Part shown: positions 1 to 7,279 of the stretch, piece by piece | How the letters are laid out: every line of letters begins with the position of its first letter | Position numbering within the stretch: position 1 is the first letter of the stretch | From: Flavobacteriaceae bacterium | GTDB taxonomy: Bacteria > Bacteroidota > Bacteroidia > Flavobacteriales > Flavobacteriaceae | Length of the DNA: 7,497 nucleotides | Assembly: GCA_947377425.1 (NCBI GenBank) | Contig: CANCFZ010000120.1 | Coordinates: 1 to 7,497, forward strand | Reading direction: 5' to 3' | Notes under the pieces: model-generated | Seen by the model: the letters and a program-made list of their open reading frames with translations, nothing else | What the model was told of the DNA's origin: nothing | Database searches by the model: none | Made by a program: the position numbers and the translations under genes

Positions 1-86
1 TAATCATATAACTGAAATTTATTTTAAATATTGTATTAAATGTATAATAAATTTTCGGATTATTTTTCGTGTTAAAAAAATTTGGA
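1..86. other. AT-rich window edge without a recognisable gene
   Basis: This is the stretch downstream of the tadA stop codon. It is almost entirely A and T, with no coding frame I can support. I see no TAnnTTTG promoter element on either strand and no strong inverted repeat that would act as a tadA terminator. A 10-base direct repeat (GGATTATTTT at 57-66 and 84-93) is present, but its composition is simple and it may be chance. Confidence 0.6.
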
Positions 87-530
87 TTATTTTCTTTTTA
101 TAGCAAAAAATTGTTTCATTAAAACGGAAGCCTCATTAGCAAGAACGCCCTGAATTACCTCGGTTTTTGGATGTAATTGTGTTCTCAAAGTTAGAAAACC
201 ACGTTGTTCATCACGAGCGCCAAAAACTACTTTTGAAATTTGACTCCAATACAAAGCACCAGCGCACATTTGGCAAGGTTCAAGTGTAACATATAACGTG
301 CAACCTTTAAGATATTTTCCTCCGATAAAATTGGCAGCCGCAGTTATAGATTGCATTTCGGCATGAGCGGTAACATCGTTTAATAATTCCGTAAGATTAT
401 GACTTCTTGCAATTACTTTGTTATCGATTACAATTATAGCACCAACAGGTATTTCGCCTCTATCAAAAGCTATTTTTGCTTCTTGCAAAGCTTTTCTCAT
501 AAAGTATTCGTCGGTAAAAATATTTTCCAT
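87..530 (-). CDS. tadA: tRNA-specific adenosine deaminase TadA
   Basis: This is a cytidine/deoxycytidylate deaminase-fold enzyme of 147 residues, the normal size for TadA. TadA converts A34 to inosine in the anticodon of tRNA-Arg(ACG) in the cytoplasm, so that one tRNA reads several CGN codons. The zinc and catalytic motifs are intact: His56-Ala-Glu58 (HAE, with Glu58 as proton shuttle) and Pro85-Cys86-x-x-Cys89 (PCQMC). The segment around residues 26-34 (EIPVGAIIV) is typical of the family. The start at 530 is favoured because residues 5-11 (FTDEYFM) look like the conserved N-terminus of Flavobacteriaceae homologues. The next Met (residue 11, codon at 498-500) would remove that segment. A -7 promoter element lies only four bases before the ATG, so the mRNA is probably leaderless. 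The gene is divergent from the plus-strand gene at 592. A guanine or other nucleoside deaminase is a less likely alternative. Confidence 0.93.
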   Translation of the reverse strand: MENIFTDEYFMRKALQEAKIAFDRGEIPVGAIIVIDNKVIARSHNLTELLNDVTAHAEMQSITAAANFIGGKYLKGCTLYVTLEPCQMCAGALYWSQISKVVFGARDEQRGFLTLRTQLHPKTEVIQGVLANEASVLMKQFFAIKRK

Positions 531-534
531 GAAA

Positions 535-542
535 CAAAAGTA
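535..542 (-). promoter_or_regulatory. -7 promoter element of tadA
   Basis: Read on the minus strand this is TACTTTTG, an exact match to the Bacteroidota -7 consensus TAnnTTTG. It ends four bases before the tadA ATG, so transcription should begin at or within a few bases of the start codon. No TTG (-33 element) is found 17-23 bases further upstream, so the support is the -7 match and its position only. Confidence 0.6.
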
Positions 543-591
543 CGATTTTGAAATAATTATCGTTATTTTTAAAATCAGAAAACCTTATTTT

Positions 592-1191
592 ATGGAAACT
601 AAGTTTAAAATAACCATTCCTAAACCTTGTCACGAAGATTGGAATTCAATGAAGCAAGTAGAAACTGGAAGGTTTTGTAGTGTTTGTACTAAAAGAGTTG
701 TTGATTTTACTAAAATGGGAACTGATGAGATTCAGGAATATTTTGTTCAGAATAGAGAAGAAAAAGTTTGTGGAAGATTTAGAAATGAACAAGTTAATCG
801 ATTTAATATTCAAATTCCTCAAAGTGTTTTAAGACAACAAATGTCGTTTCAAAAAGCGTTTTTATTAACTCTTTTTATTGTTATGGGAACAACACTTTTT
901 AGTTGTAAGAATCATAATGATGCATCTTTGGGAGAAGTTTCTGTTGTTGAGGATTCTACTAGTAAAAATAATGATGAACTTTCAGGCGATACAATATTTA
1001 TTCCAAAAAAATCGATAGAAGATTTTCATACACAGGGAATTTCATTGCCAAAAAAAGAAAAATTAAAATATAATAATAAGCAATTAAATATCGATTCCAA
1101 AACCATTAAATTAGGAACTAATGACAATCAATTGATGGGTATGACAATATCTAAACCTATACTTGATTCAATCAAGTTTGATAAGAAATAA
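592..1191 (+). CDS. Uncharacterised membrane protein with Cys-rich N-terminal domain
   Basis: This is a 199-residue protein of unknown function. Residues 1-75 form a compact domain with four cysteines (Cys13, Cys29, Cys32, Cys60), including a CxxC pair and the motifs PCHEDW, GRFCSVC, DFTKM and VCGRF. I recognise this pattern from unnamed Bacteroidota proteins, and the spacing would suit a zinc site or redox disulphides. Residues 84-105 form one hydrophobic segment (start FQKAFLLTLF, end TLFSC). The remaining 95 residues are polar, Lys/Asn/Asp-rich and probably extracytoplasmic. The start at 592 is chosen because the family-like sequence begins METKFKI. An in-frame ATG at 529 would add 21 residues and overlap the tadA start codon. 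The best upstream -7 candidate (TATTTTTA, 564-571) lacks the final G. dxs follows 38 bases later. No function is assigned; a membrane-tethered sensor or regulator is only a guess. Confidence 0.75.
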   Translation: METKFKITIPKPCHEDWNSMKQVETGRFCSVCTKRVVDFTKMGTDEIQEYFVQNREEKVCGRFRNEQVNRFNIQIPQSVLRQQMSFQKAFLLTLFIVMGTTLFSCKNHNDASLGEVSVVEDSTSKNNDELSGDTIFIPKKSIEDFHTQGISLPKKEKLKYNNKQLNIDSKTIKLGTNDNQLMGMTISKPILDSIKFDKK

Positions 1192-1207
1192 TTTCATTTT
1201 AAAACCT

Positions 1208-1215
1208 TAACTTTG
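1208..1215 (+). promoter_or_regulatory. -7 promoter element of dxs
   Basis: TAACTTTG matches the Bacteroidota consensus TAnnTTTG exactly and ends 14 bases before the dxs ATG, which implies a leader of about 10 bases. The nearest upstream TTG (1178-1180) is 27 bases away, longer than the usual 17-23, so the -33 part is weak. It lets dxs be transcribed independently of the preceding gene. Confidence 0.6.
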
Positions 1216-1229
1216 CTTTTTAATTTCCA

Positions 1230-3008
1230 ATGAAAAGCAACCTACTTCAAAACATCTATATTCCAACCGATTTACGAAAATTGGAAGCCTCTCAATTGCC
1301 AGAATTGGCTAAAGAATTACGTGATTTTATTATTGATGTAGTTTCTGTAAAGGAAGGGCATCTTGGCGCAAGTCTTGGTGTTGTTGAACTTACAATTGCA
1401 TTACATTATGTTTTTGATACTCCAAATGATTTGTTGGTTTGGGATGTTGGACATCAAGCGTATGGGCATAAAATTCTAACAGAAAGAAAAGATAAATTTC
1501 ATACCAATCGTCAACTTAGAGGGATTTCTGGATTTCCTAAGCGTAGCGAAAGTGTATATGATACTTTTGGCGTTGGACATTCTTCAACTTCAATTTCTGC
1601 TGCTTTAGGAATGGCTATTGCTTCTCAATTGAAAGGTGAAAATAAACATCATATTGCTGTGATTGGTGACGCATCAATAGCTAGCGGAATGGCTTTTGAA
1701 GGTTTAAATCATGCTGGAGTTACTGATGCTAATTTATTAGTAATTTTAAATGATAACTCTATCGGAATTGACCCAAGTGTTGGTGCTTTGAAAAACTATT
1801 TAACTTCGGTTAAAGAAGGAAAAAATCCAAAGCAGAATAACATGATTAAATCCTTAAATTTTGATTATTCTGGACCCATTGACGGACATGATTTCAAGGC
1901 ATTGATTTCGGAATTGGAACGACTCAAAAAAGTAAAAGGGCCAAAATTTCTTCATATAATTACTACCAAAGGTAAAGGTTTACAACAAGCCGAAGACGAT
2001 CAAGTAAAATATCATGCTCCAGGAAAATTTGATAAAACTACTGGTGAAATTCATCCAAAATCGGAAGAAAATTTACCTCCAAAGTTTCAAGATGTTTTTG
2101 GATTGACTTTGGTCGAATTAGCTACAAATAATCCAAAAATTATCGGAATTACACCTGCAATGCCAAGTGGAAGTTCGTTAAAATTCATGATGGATGCTTT
2201 TCCAGAAAGAGCTTTTGATGTTGGAATTGCCGAACAACATGCGGTGACGTTAGCTGCTGGAATGGCAACACAAGGAATGATGGTTTTTTGCAATATTTAT
2301 TCTACATTTTTACAACGAGCTTATGATCAAGTGATTCATGACGTGGCTTTACAGGATTTACCTGTAATTTTTTGTTTAGATAGAGCAGGATTGGTTGGCG
2401 AAGATGGAGCAACGCACCATGGTGTTTTTGATTTGGTGTATTTGCGATGCATCCCAAATATGATAATTTATGCTCCAAAAAATGAAATTGATTTACGAAA
2501 TATATTATATACTGCTTCATTAGGACTGAATCATCCAATTGCGATTCGGTATCCAAGAGGAAGAGGGAAGTTTGGAGATTACAATAAGCAAATTTCAGAA
2601 ATCAAATTTCAAAAAATTGTAATTGGAAAAGCACATTTGCTAAAAAACGGAATTAAAATTGCATTTTTATCTACTGGATTTATTGGTAATAATGTAACTT
2701 TAGCATTAGATAAAATTTTTAATAATGATGAAATTGCTCATTATGACTTTGGATTTGTAAAGCCGTTAGACGAAGAACTTTTACATGAAATCTTCCAATC
2801 ATTTGAAAAAGTAATTACAATTGAAGATGGTGCTATAAAAGGCGGTTTTGGTAGTGGAATTATTGAATTTGCTACTAAAAATAGTTATACAATTCCAATA
2901 AAAACTTTAGGAATTCCAGATATATTTGTTGAGCACGGAACAGTTGATGAACTTCAAAAAATATGTAAAATTGACGTTGACAGTATAGTAAAAGTCTTGT
3001 TGGAATAA
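1230..3008 (+). CDS. dxs: 1-deoxy-D-xylulose-5-phosphate synthase
   Basis: This cytoplasmic, thiamine-diphosphate-dependent enzyme condenses pyruvate with glyceraldehyde 3-phosphate to form DXP, the entry step of the MEP isoprenoid pathway. In this lineage the products feed menaquinone, undecaprenyl phosphate and carotenoids. It has 592 residues, slightly shorter than the E. coli enzyme (about 620). The three transketolase-like domains are in order. The N-terminal TPP domain has His44 in KEGHLGASLG, His75 in WDVGHQAYGH, the cofactor motif Gly146-Asp147-Ala148 with Asn174 in LNDN, and His262 in VKYHAP. The pyrimidine-binding domain (from about residue 285) carries catalytic Glu335 in GIAEQHAVTLAAG, then DRAGLVGEDGATHHG (384-398). 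The C-terminal domain runs from about residue 465. The usual third glycine of GDG is Ala148 here. The start is supported by the -7 element 14 bases upstream, and a strong hairpin follows the stop. Confidence 0.97.
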   Translation: MKSNLLQNIYIPTDLRKLEASQLPELAKELRDFIIDVVSVKEGHLGASLGVVELTIALHYVFDTPNDLLVWDVGHQAYGHKILTERKDKFHTNRQLRGISGFPKRSESVYDTFGVGHSSTSISAALGMAIASQLKGENKHHIAVIGDASIASGMAFEGLNHAGVTDANLLVILNDNSIGIDPSVGALKNYLTSVKEGKNPKQNNMIKSLNFDYSGPIDGHDFKALISELERLKKVKGPKFLHIITTKGKGLQQAEDDQVKYHAPGKFDKTTGEIHPKSEENLPPKFQDVFGLTLVELATNNPKIIGITPAMPSGSSLKFMMDAFPERAFDVGIAEQHAVTLAAGMATQGMMVFCNIYSTFLQRAYDQVIHDVALQDLPVIFCLDRAGLVGEDGATHHGVFDLVYLRCIPNMIIYAPKNEIDLRNILYTASLGLNHPIAIRYPRGRGKFGDYNKQISEIKFQKIVIGKAHLLKNGIKIAFLSTGFIGNNVTLALDKIFNNDEIAHYDFGFVKPLDEELLHEIFQSFEKVITIEDGAIKGGFGSGIIEFATKNSYTIPIKTLGIPDIFVEHGTVDELQKICKIDVDSIVKVLLE

Positions 3009-3035
3009 CAACTTTATAAAATAATTTAGCATAAA

Positions 3036-3067
3036 AAAAGCGACTTAAAAATTTTTAAGTCGCTTTT
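3036..3067. terminator. Bidirectional intrinsic terminator between dxs and the peptidase gene
   Basis: This is a perfect inverted repeat with 16-base arms: AAAAGCGACTTAAAAA at 3036-3051 and its exact complement at 3052-3067. The GCGACTT core gives the stem its stability, and the A/T bases at the centre would form the loop. Flanking A runs on one side and T runs on the other give a U-tract in either direction. It lies 27 bases after the dxs stop and 19 bases beyond the stop of the convergent peptidase gene, so it suits both transcripts. Confidence 0.9.
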
Positions 3068-3086
3068 CTATTTATAATTTAATGAA

Positions 3087-5843
3087 TTACTCTTTCATTA
3101 TTTTTTGTGTAAAATTCAATGAATCTCCAGTTACTTTAAGGATGTAAACACCAGTTTGAAGATTGTTTAAGTTTAATGATTTTTCAATATTGAATTCTTC
3201 ATTTTTGTAATCACTTACAATTCTTCCATTTATGTCTATTACTTGAATATTCACTTTTCCAACATAGTTGTTGATTCGAATGTTAAGTAAACCGTTTGTT
3301 GGGTTTGGATACACTCTAAACAATTCTTGATTTTCAAAATAGTTTGTTGATAGAGTACAATTTGGTCCAGCAGCAGGTTCAGTAAAATCTTCAACCTCGT
3401 CAATTGAAGAAGTATTAAGACCAGAGTTTGCATTTACACCTAAACCTCTTCTTGCAAATACTTGCCATATCATACAATAATCGTGTCCGCCAGTTGTTGC
3501 TTGATCAGCAGCAATTATGGCATCACGCGCTTGAACAAATGTTGGACTACAAGGTTGTAATTTAATTGCATCTAATACCAATCTCATTACTTTGTTATTT
3601 CCGCCTGTACCTGTATATTTATTGTCATCATAACCATATTTATTAACGTAAGCCCATGTTAAGTCCCAAAGCATTGTTGCCCATACTTCACCTACATTAT
3701 GGGATTCGGTAACCATTGTTCCAGTTCCGTCATCCACTTGATTTAGATTCACATAGTTAAAAGTCTCAGGATTCACAGTCATATCTGTAGTAAATGGATA
3801 ATTTCTTATTCCATAACCTGTTGTTGCTTGACCAGTAACAAATGTACCAACTGTTTTAGGTGCTGTAGCAACATCACCAGGTTTCATATCCAACATTAAG
3901 GCAAACCAATCTGACCAACCTTCTCCCATTTGTTCAGCATTTTGTAAACAACTTGAATTGTTTCTACCGCCAGCTAAACGAATTGAAATTCCATGTCCAA
4001 ATTCATGTGCAATAACTACATTGTCAAAATCGCCATCGGCATTAACATAGGGTAAAAAGGTAGCAGGTAACTGTAGTTTTACATTTACAGCAGTAGATTG
4101 AAGACTATTTGACAACATTTCTCCAATTGTTTTAGTAACTCCAATAGCAGGTATTGTAATAGTTGCATCTGCTCCTGACATTGCTATAGGAATTTGATAT
4201 ACAACTCCTGCAGCATCTTGAACTTCTACATTATTGTAAACAATTACAGCAATAGCACCAGCATTTTGTGCATTTTTCACTTTTACTGTAAAATTACAAG
4301 GACTTCCTCCTGAAGCTACTGATAGTGAACGTCTAACTAAAGCTATTTTTCCATTTAAGGCACTTGCATTTACAGCCGCATTACAAGCGTCTGCATTGTC
4401 AGTATAACCAGGATCTGGTGTGCCATCATCATATAAAACTATATTTGATTGTAAAAATGCTGGGTCAATTGGTAAATCAACGTGTCCAGGTTTAAATGTA
4501 TTTTGTCTAAAATCATAATTTCCAGCTATTGTAGACGGTGAATTTACTAAAAAACTATATGTTACAGGAACTGGTGGGTTCCATAAATACATTTGCATTC
4601 TTCCTTTACTTCCGTCAACTGGTGCTGAGAAATTAGCATTGTCATAAGTTGGTGTTGCAGCTGTTGAACCATCTTGTGCGTCTGCATAAACATAATCTGA
4701 GGGAGATCCTCCAGATACATAATTTGTTTGTTGGAAATTACCATTAGGCTCATTAAAACCATATTGAAACCATATATCATGACAAATATTATTCATGTAG
4801 AATAAATTAGTACAAGCAGCATCAATATAGGTGTTAGATGCTACAGAAGTTCCTCCGTAAGGATAATCAAAGACTAATCCTGCATTGGTAGGAGCATAAC
4901 CATTAGTTGTTGAAACAGTTGATGCAGCTGTAGGATTTGTATTGCTGTAATCTGCTCTTGCCCATGCGTTATTTCCTCTAGTGTAAGTATATTTTAAAGT
5001 CGCTAAAGTTCCTGTTGCAGTATTTGTATCATGCCAGCCCTTTGGAGATGCAGTTGCATTTTCAGGATTTGTAATTAAATCTCTAGTATGATGATTCGGA
5101 CTTTCATAATTAAAAGGAACTACTCTATAAGACCCGCCTTGAACTTGAGCTAAAGCATTAGTGCTTGTTTCTTTGAAAAAATTGCTATAGAATGAAAAAT
5201 TATTTTTAGAAGAAGCTCTACTGCTTTCAAAATTACATGAAATAACCATGTCATTTTTCTCTAATAAATTTCCTGTAACAGCGTCAATTCTAATATTCCA
5301 TAAATGCTTTTGATCTTGAGTATAGAAGGTTAAGTCCCAAGCTAGTTTTAAAGTGTTTTTTTCTGTTTGATATACTAATTTTGCTTTAATTGGTTCTTCA
5401 TTCAAATTTCCATTAGAAATTTTAAATTCGTTATTACTAATGGTTTCAATAATTTGACCATTAACATCAGTTGCATTTAACGATACAAAAGCTTTTTGTA
5501 AAGCGTTCAGAGCAGATAAAGTAGGTGTTGTAGTATTAACTTTTTGATTGATATTTGGAAGAAATCCATTAATAACATTAATTACTTCGTCATTTTTTAC
5601 CCATACATTTGATAACGCATTGTAAATTTCAATTCCTTGGTATCGTTGTTTTATCCAGTAAGTGTCAATTTTTGTTGACTCTGAACTACCAATACTTTCT
5701 ACAAACCAATCGCTAATGTCTTGATTTGTTAAGTTAAATTTTGCTTTGTTGTCATTCAAATAGGTTTGGATTTTCTCTTTGTTATCTTGAGAAAAACCTA
5801 AAATTGAAAACAAAATCATCAATAGTGATGTAATTTTTTTCAT
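3087..5843 (-). CDS. Secreted M36-family (fungalysin-type) zinc metallopeptidase with PA domain and T9SS sorting signal
   Basis: This 918-residue exported endopeptidase was probably made as a zymogen. Residues 1-19 form a signal peptide (start MKKITSLLMILF, end GFSQ). Residues about 25-200 resemble the fungalysin/thermolysin propeptide plus a PepSY-like part. The M36 catalytic domain begins around 280 with conserved FYMNNICHDIWFQYGF (348-363). A protease-associated (PA) domain occupies roughly 430-595 (ALVRRS, NAGAIAVIVYNN, PAIGV). The zinc site then follows: His613-Glu614-Phe-Gly-His617 (HEFGH, 3993-4007), with third ligand Glu641 in MGEGWSDW. Later catalytic-domain motifs are SHNVGEVWATMLWDL (714-728) and MIWQVFARRG (791-800). 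Residues about 841-918 form a type A T9SS C-terminal domain (FRVYPNPTNG, NLQTGVYILKV, final KIMKE), so export to the surface or medium through the type IX system is expected. The gene has its own promoter and terminator. The exact substrate is unknown; nutritional proteolysis is inferred. Confidence 0.93.
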   Translation of the reverse strand: MKKITSLLMILFSILGFSQDNKEKIQTYLNDNKAKFNLTNQDISDWFVESIGSSESTKIDTYWIKQRYQGIEIYNALSNVWVKNDEVINVINGFLPNINQKVNTTTPTLSALNALQKAFVSLNATDVNGQIIETISNNEFKISNGNLNEEPIKAKLVYQTEKNTLKLAWDLTFYTQDQKHLWNIRIDAVTGNLLEKNDMVISCNFESSRASSKNNFSFYSNFFKETSTNALAQVQGGSYRVVPFNYESPNHHTRDLITNPENATASPKGWHDTNTATGTLATLKYTYTRGNNAWARADYSNTNPTAASTVSTTNGYAPTNAGLVFDYPYGGTSVASNTYIDAACTNLFYMNNICHDIWFQYGFNEPNGNFQQTNYVSGGSPSDYVYADAQDGSTAATPTYDNANFSAPVDGSKGRMQMYLWNPPVPVTYSFLVNSPSTIAGNYDFRQNTFKPGHVDLPIDPAFLQSNIVLYDDGTPDPGYTDNADACNAAVNASALNGKIALVRRSLSVASGGSPCNFTVKVKNAQNAGAIAVIVYNNVEVQDAAGVVYQIPIAMSGADATITIPAIGVTKTIGEMLSNSLQSTAVNVKLQLPATFLPYVNADGDFDNVVIAHEFGHGISIRLAGGRNNSSCLQNAEQMGEGWSDWFALMLDMKPGDVATAPKTVGTFVTGQATTGYGIRNYPFTTDMTVNPETFNYVNLNQVDDGTGTMVTESHNVGEVWATMLWDLTWAYVNKYGYDDNKYTGTGGNNKVMRLVLDAIKLQPCSPTFVQARDAIIAADQATTGGHDYCMIWQVFARRGLGVNANSGLNTSSIDEVEDFTEPAAGPNCTLSTNYFENQELFRVYPNPTNGLLNIRINNYVGKVNIQVIDINGRIVSDYKNEEFNIEKSLNLNNLQTGVYILKVTGDSLNFTQKIMKE

Positions 5844-5876
5844 AATTGTAAATTGAAGTTATTTTAGTTTGGATTA

Positions 5877-5907
5877 CAAAAATATATTATTTTATATGCA
5901 AAAGCAA
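5877..5907 (-). promoter_or_regulatory. Promoter of the M36 peptidase gene
   Basis: On the minus strand there is a TTG (-33 element, 5905-5907), a 20-base AT-rich spacer, then TATTTTTG (5877-5884), an exact TAnnTTTG -7 element. Both elements and the spacing fit the Bacteroidota housekeeping promoter. The peptidase ATG is 33 bases downstream, so the leader should be just under 30 bases. This is the best promoter in the window and indicates that the peptidase is not simply read through from dgt. Confidence 0.75.
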
Positions 5908-5941
5908 TTGTTTTATTTGAAAATCAAAAAATTAACATTAT

Positions 5942-7276
5942 TTAAGCAGAAATTATCTTATTATACAACAAGGCTTTACCGTCGGTCAGCATGGAAACAA
6001 AATGACAAATATGTAAAAGCCTATCATATAAATCTTCCTTTTCAACATCGTGTTTTTCTGGAAGAATTTTCAAAAGTAGTTTGTCGTAATTGGTTGATTT
6101 TCCTTCGTGTTTGTTATTGTAAGCCGTGATGAATTTATCTAATAAATTGTTAATCATTTGATAACCAGAAAGTTCTTTTTCAATAACTTCACGGCTTTGA
6201 TAAATGTTTTTTACACTCAATTTAATGATGTCATCAATTTGTGCTTTGTATTTGCTTTTGTCAGTTAAAGCAAACGGAAATTCGCCCTTTAAAATAGCTT
6301 CTTCATTTTCTATAAATATTCGAACTGCATCGTTAATTAGATTTCCAATTGCTAATGCACGCAAATAACTGATACGATCTTCTTTTGTAGTAAGTGTCTG
6401 ATATTTGTTAGTGTCAATGGTGTCTTTCACTAACTTTATTAAATATTCTAAAGCAAAATCTTCCGAAACTAATTCTAAATTGATTCCATCTTCAAAATCG
6501 ATAATAGTATAGCAAATATCATCGGCTGCTTCCACTAAATAGGCTAGAGGATGGCGTTCATAACCAATGTCATTCCCAGATTTATTTGGAATCAAACCCA
6601 ATTCAGTAGCAACTTCTTTAAAAAAATCTTTATCTGATTGAAAGAAACCATATTTTTTATCAGCAATATTAGAAGTTGGTTTCTTCGGTAAACTTTCTTT
6701 TGGATATTTCATAAAAGCTCCTAAAACAGCATAAGTCAATCGGATGCCACCTTCAATTCCAGGACGTGAACTTGTCAAAACTGAAAAACCGTTGGCATTT
6801 CCTTCAAAATCAATTAAGTCTTGCCATTGTTTTTCTGTTAATTGGTCTTTGAATTTTTGCCCTTTTCCGATAGAAAAATATTCTCCAATTGCTTTCTCTC
6901 CTGAATGTCCGAATGGTGGGTTTCCAATATCGTGAGCTAAAGATGCCGCTGCAACAATAGCACCAAAATCATTGGCTTGATAACCGTGAATTTCTTGTAG
7001 ATGAGGATATTTTTCGATAATTTTTTTGCCAACTAATCTTCCAATAGAACGACCAACAACCGAAACTTCTAAACTATGAGTTAATCGTGTATGCACGAAA
7101 TCAGTTTTAGAAAGCGGAATCACTTGCGTTTTATCTTGCAAACTTCTAAAAGCTGACGAAAATATGATTCTGTCATAATCGACTTCAAAGCCCAAACGAG
7201 TGTCGTCTTGCTCAATTCGTAGTCGTTTTCCTTTGTCTCCTTGACGTTTTAGTGATAAAAGTTGTTCCCAGTTCAT
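5942..7276 (-). CDS. dgt: Deoxyguanosinetriphosphate triphosphohydrolase (dGTPase)
   Basis: This HD-domain enzyme hydrolyses dGTP to deoxyguanosine and tripolyphosphate in the cytoplasm, helping to set dNTP pools; some homologues act on other dNTPs. It has 444 residues, a normal length. The metal-binding HD set is intact: His67 in RLTHSLEVS, His115-Asp116 in LAHDIGNPPFGHSGE (113-127), and an aspartate in EAADDICY (249-256; Asp252 or Asp253). The N-terminal segment DDTRLGFEVDYDRIIFSSAF (24-43) is typical of the dGTPase family. The start at 7276 (ATG, then NWEQLLSLKRQ) is preferred. The frame stays open upstream to a TTG at 7348, but those 24 codons run through a 7-base repeat and into the acetyltransferase gene, and look non-coding. 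The acetyltransferase gene ends 44 bases upstream on the same strand, so co-transcription is plausible. I see no good -7 element in the gap. Confidence 0.94.
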   Translation of the reverse strand: MNWEQLLSLKRQGDKGKRLRIEQDDTRLGFEVDYDRIIFSSAFRSLQDKTQVIPLSKTDFVHTRLTHSLEVSVVGRSIGRLVGKKIIEKYPHLQEIHGYQANDFGAIVAAASLAHDIGNPPFGHSGEKAIGEYFSIGKGQKFKDQLTEKQWQDLIDFEGNANGFSVLTSSRPGIEGGIRLTYAVLGAFMKYPKESLPKKPTSNIADKKYGFFQSDKDFFKEVATELGLIPNKSGNDIGYERHPLAYLVEAADDICYTIIDFEDGINLELVSEDFALEYLIKLVKDTIDTNKYQTLTTKEDRISYLRALAIGNLINDAVRIFIENEEAILKGEFPFALTDKSKYKAQIDDIIKLSVKNIYQSREVIEKELSGYQMINNLLDKFITAYNNKHEGKSTNYDKLLLKILPEKHDVEKEDLYDRLLHICHFVSMLTDGKALLYNKIISA

Positions 7277-7279
7277 AAT

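Noticed and set aside
57..93. Direct repeat GGATTATTTT near the tadA stop codon
   Set aside because: It is ten bases of low-complexity AT-rich sequence, with no associated mobile-element structure, and is likely chance.
564..571. TATTTTTA as the promoter of the Cys-rich protein gene
   Set aside because: It lacks the final G of TAnnTTTG, and the nearest upstream TTG (548-550) is only 13 bases away, so it is too weak to list as a feature.
418..591. N-terminal extension of the Cys-rich protein back into tadA
   Set aside because: The frame is open, but its first part is antisense to the conserved tadA coding sequence. The recognisable protein begins METKFKI at 592.
2087..2556. Open frames of 68 and 84 codons on the minus strand inside dxs
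   Set aside because: They are antisense to highly conserved DXS catalytic sequence, have no family-like motif and no promoter element of their own.
4562..4780. 72-codon open frame on the minus strand inside the peptidase gene
   Set aside because: It is an alternative frame of the M36 coding sequence, with a Met/Gln/Leu-rich composition typical of frame shadows.
5869..6129. 86-codon plus-strand open frame over the peptidase promoter and the end of dgt
   Set aside because: It is largely antisense to the dgt 3' end, shows no recognisable domain, and overlaps the peptidase promoter.
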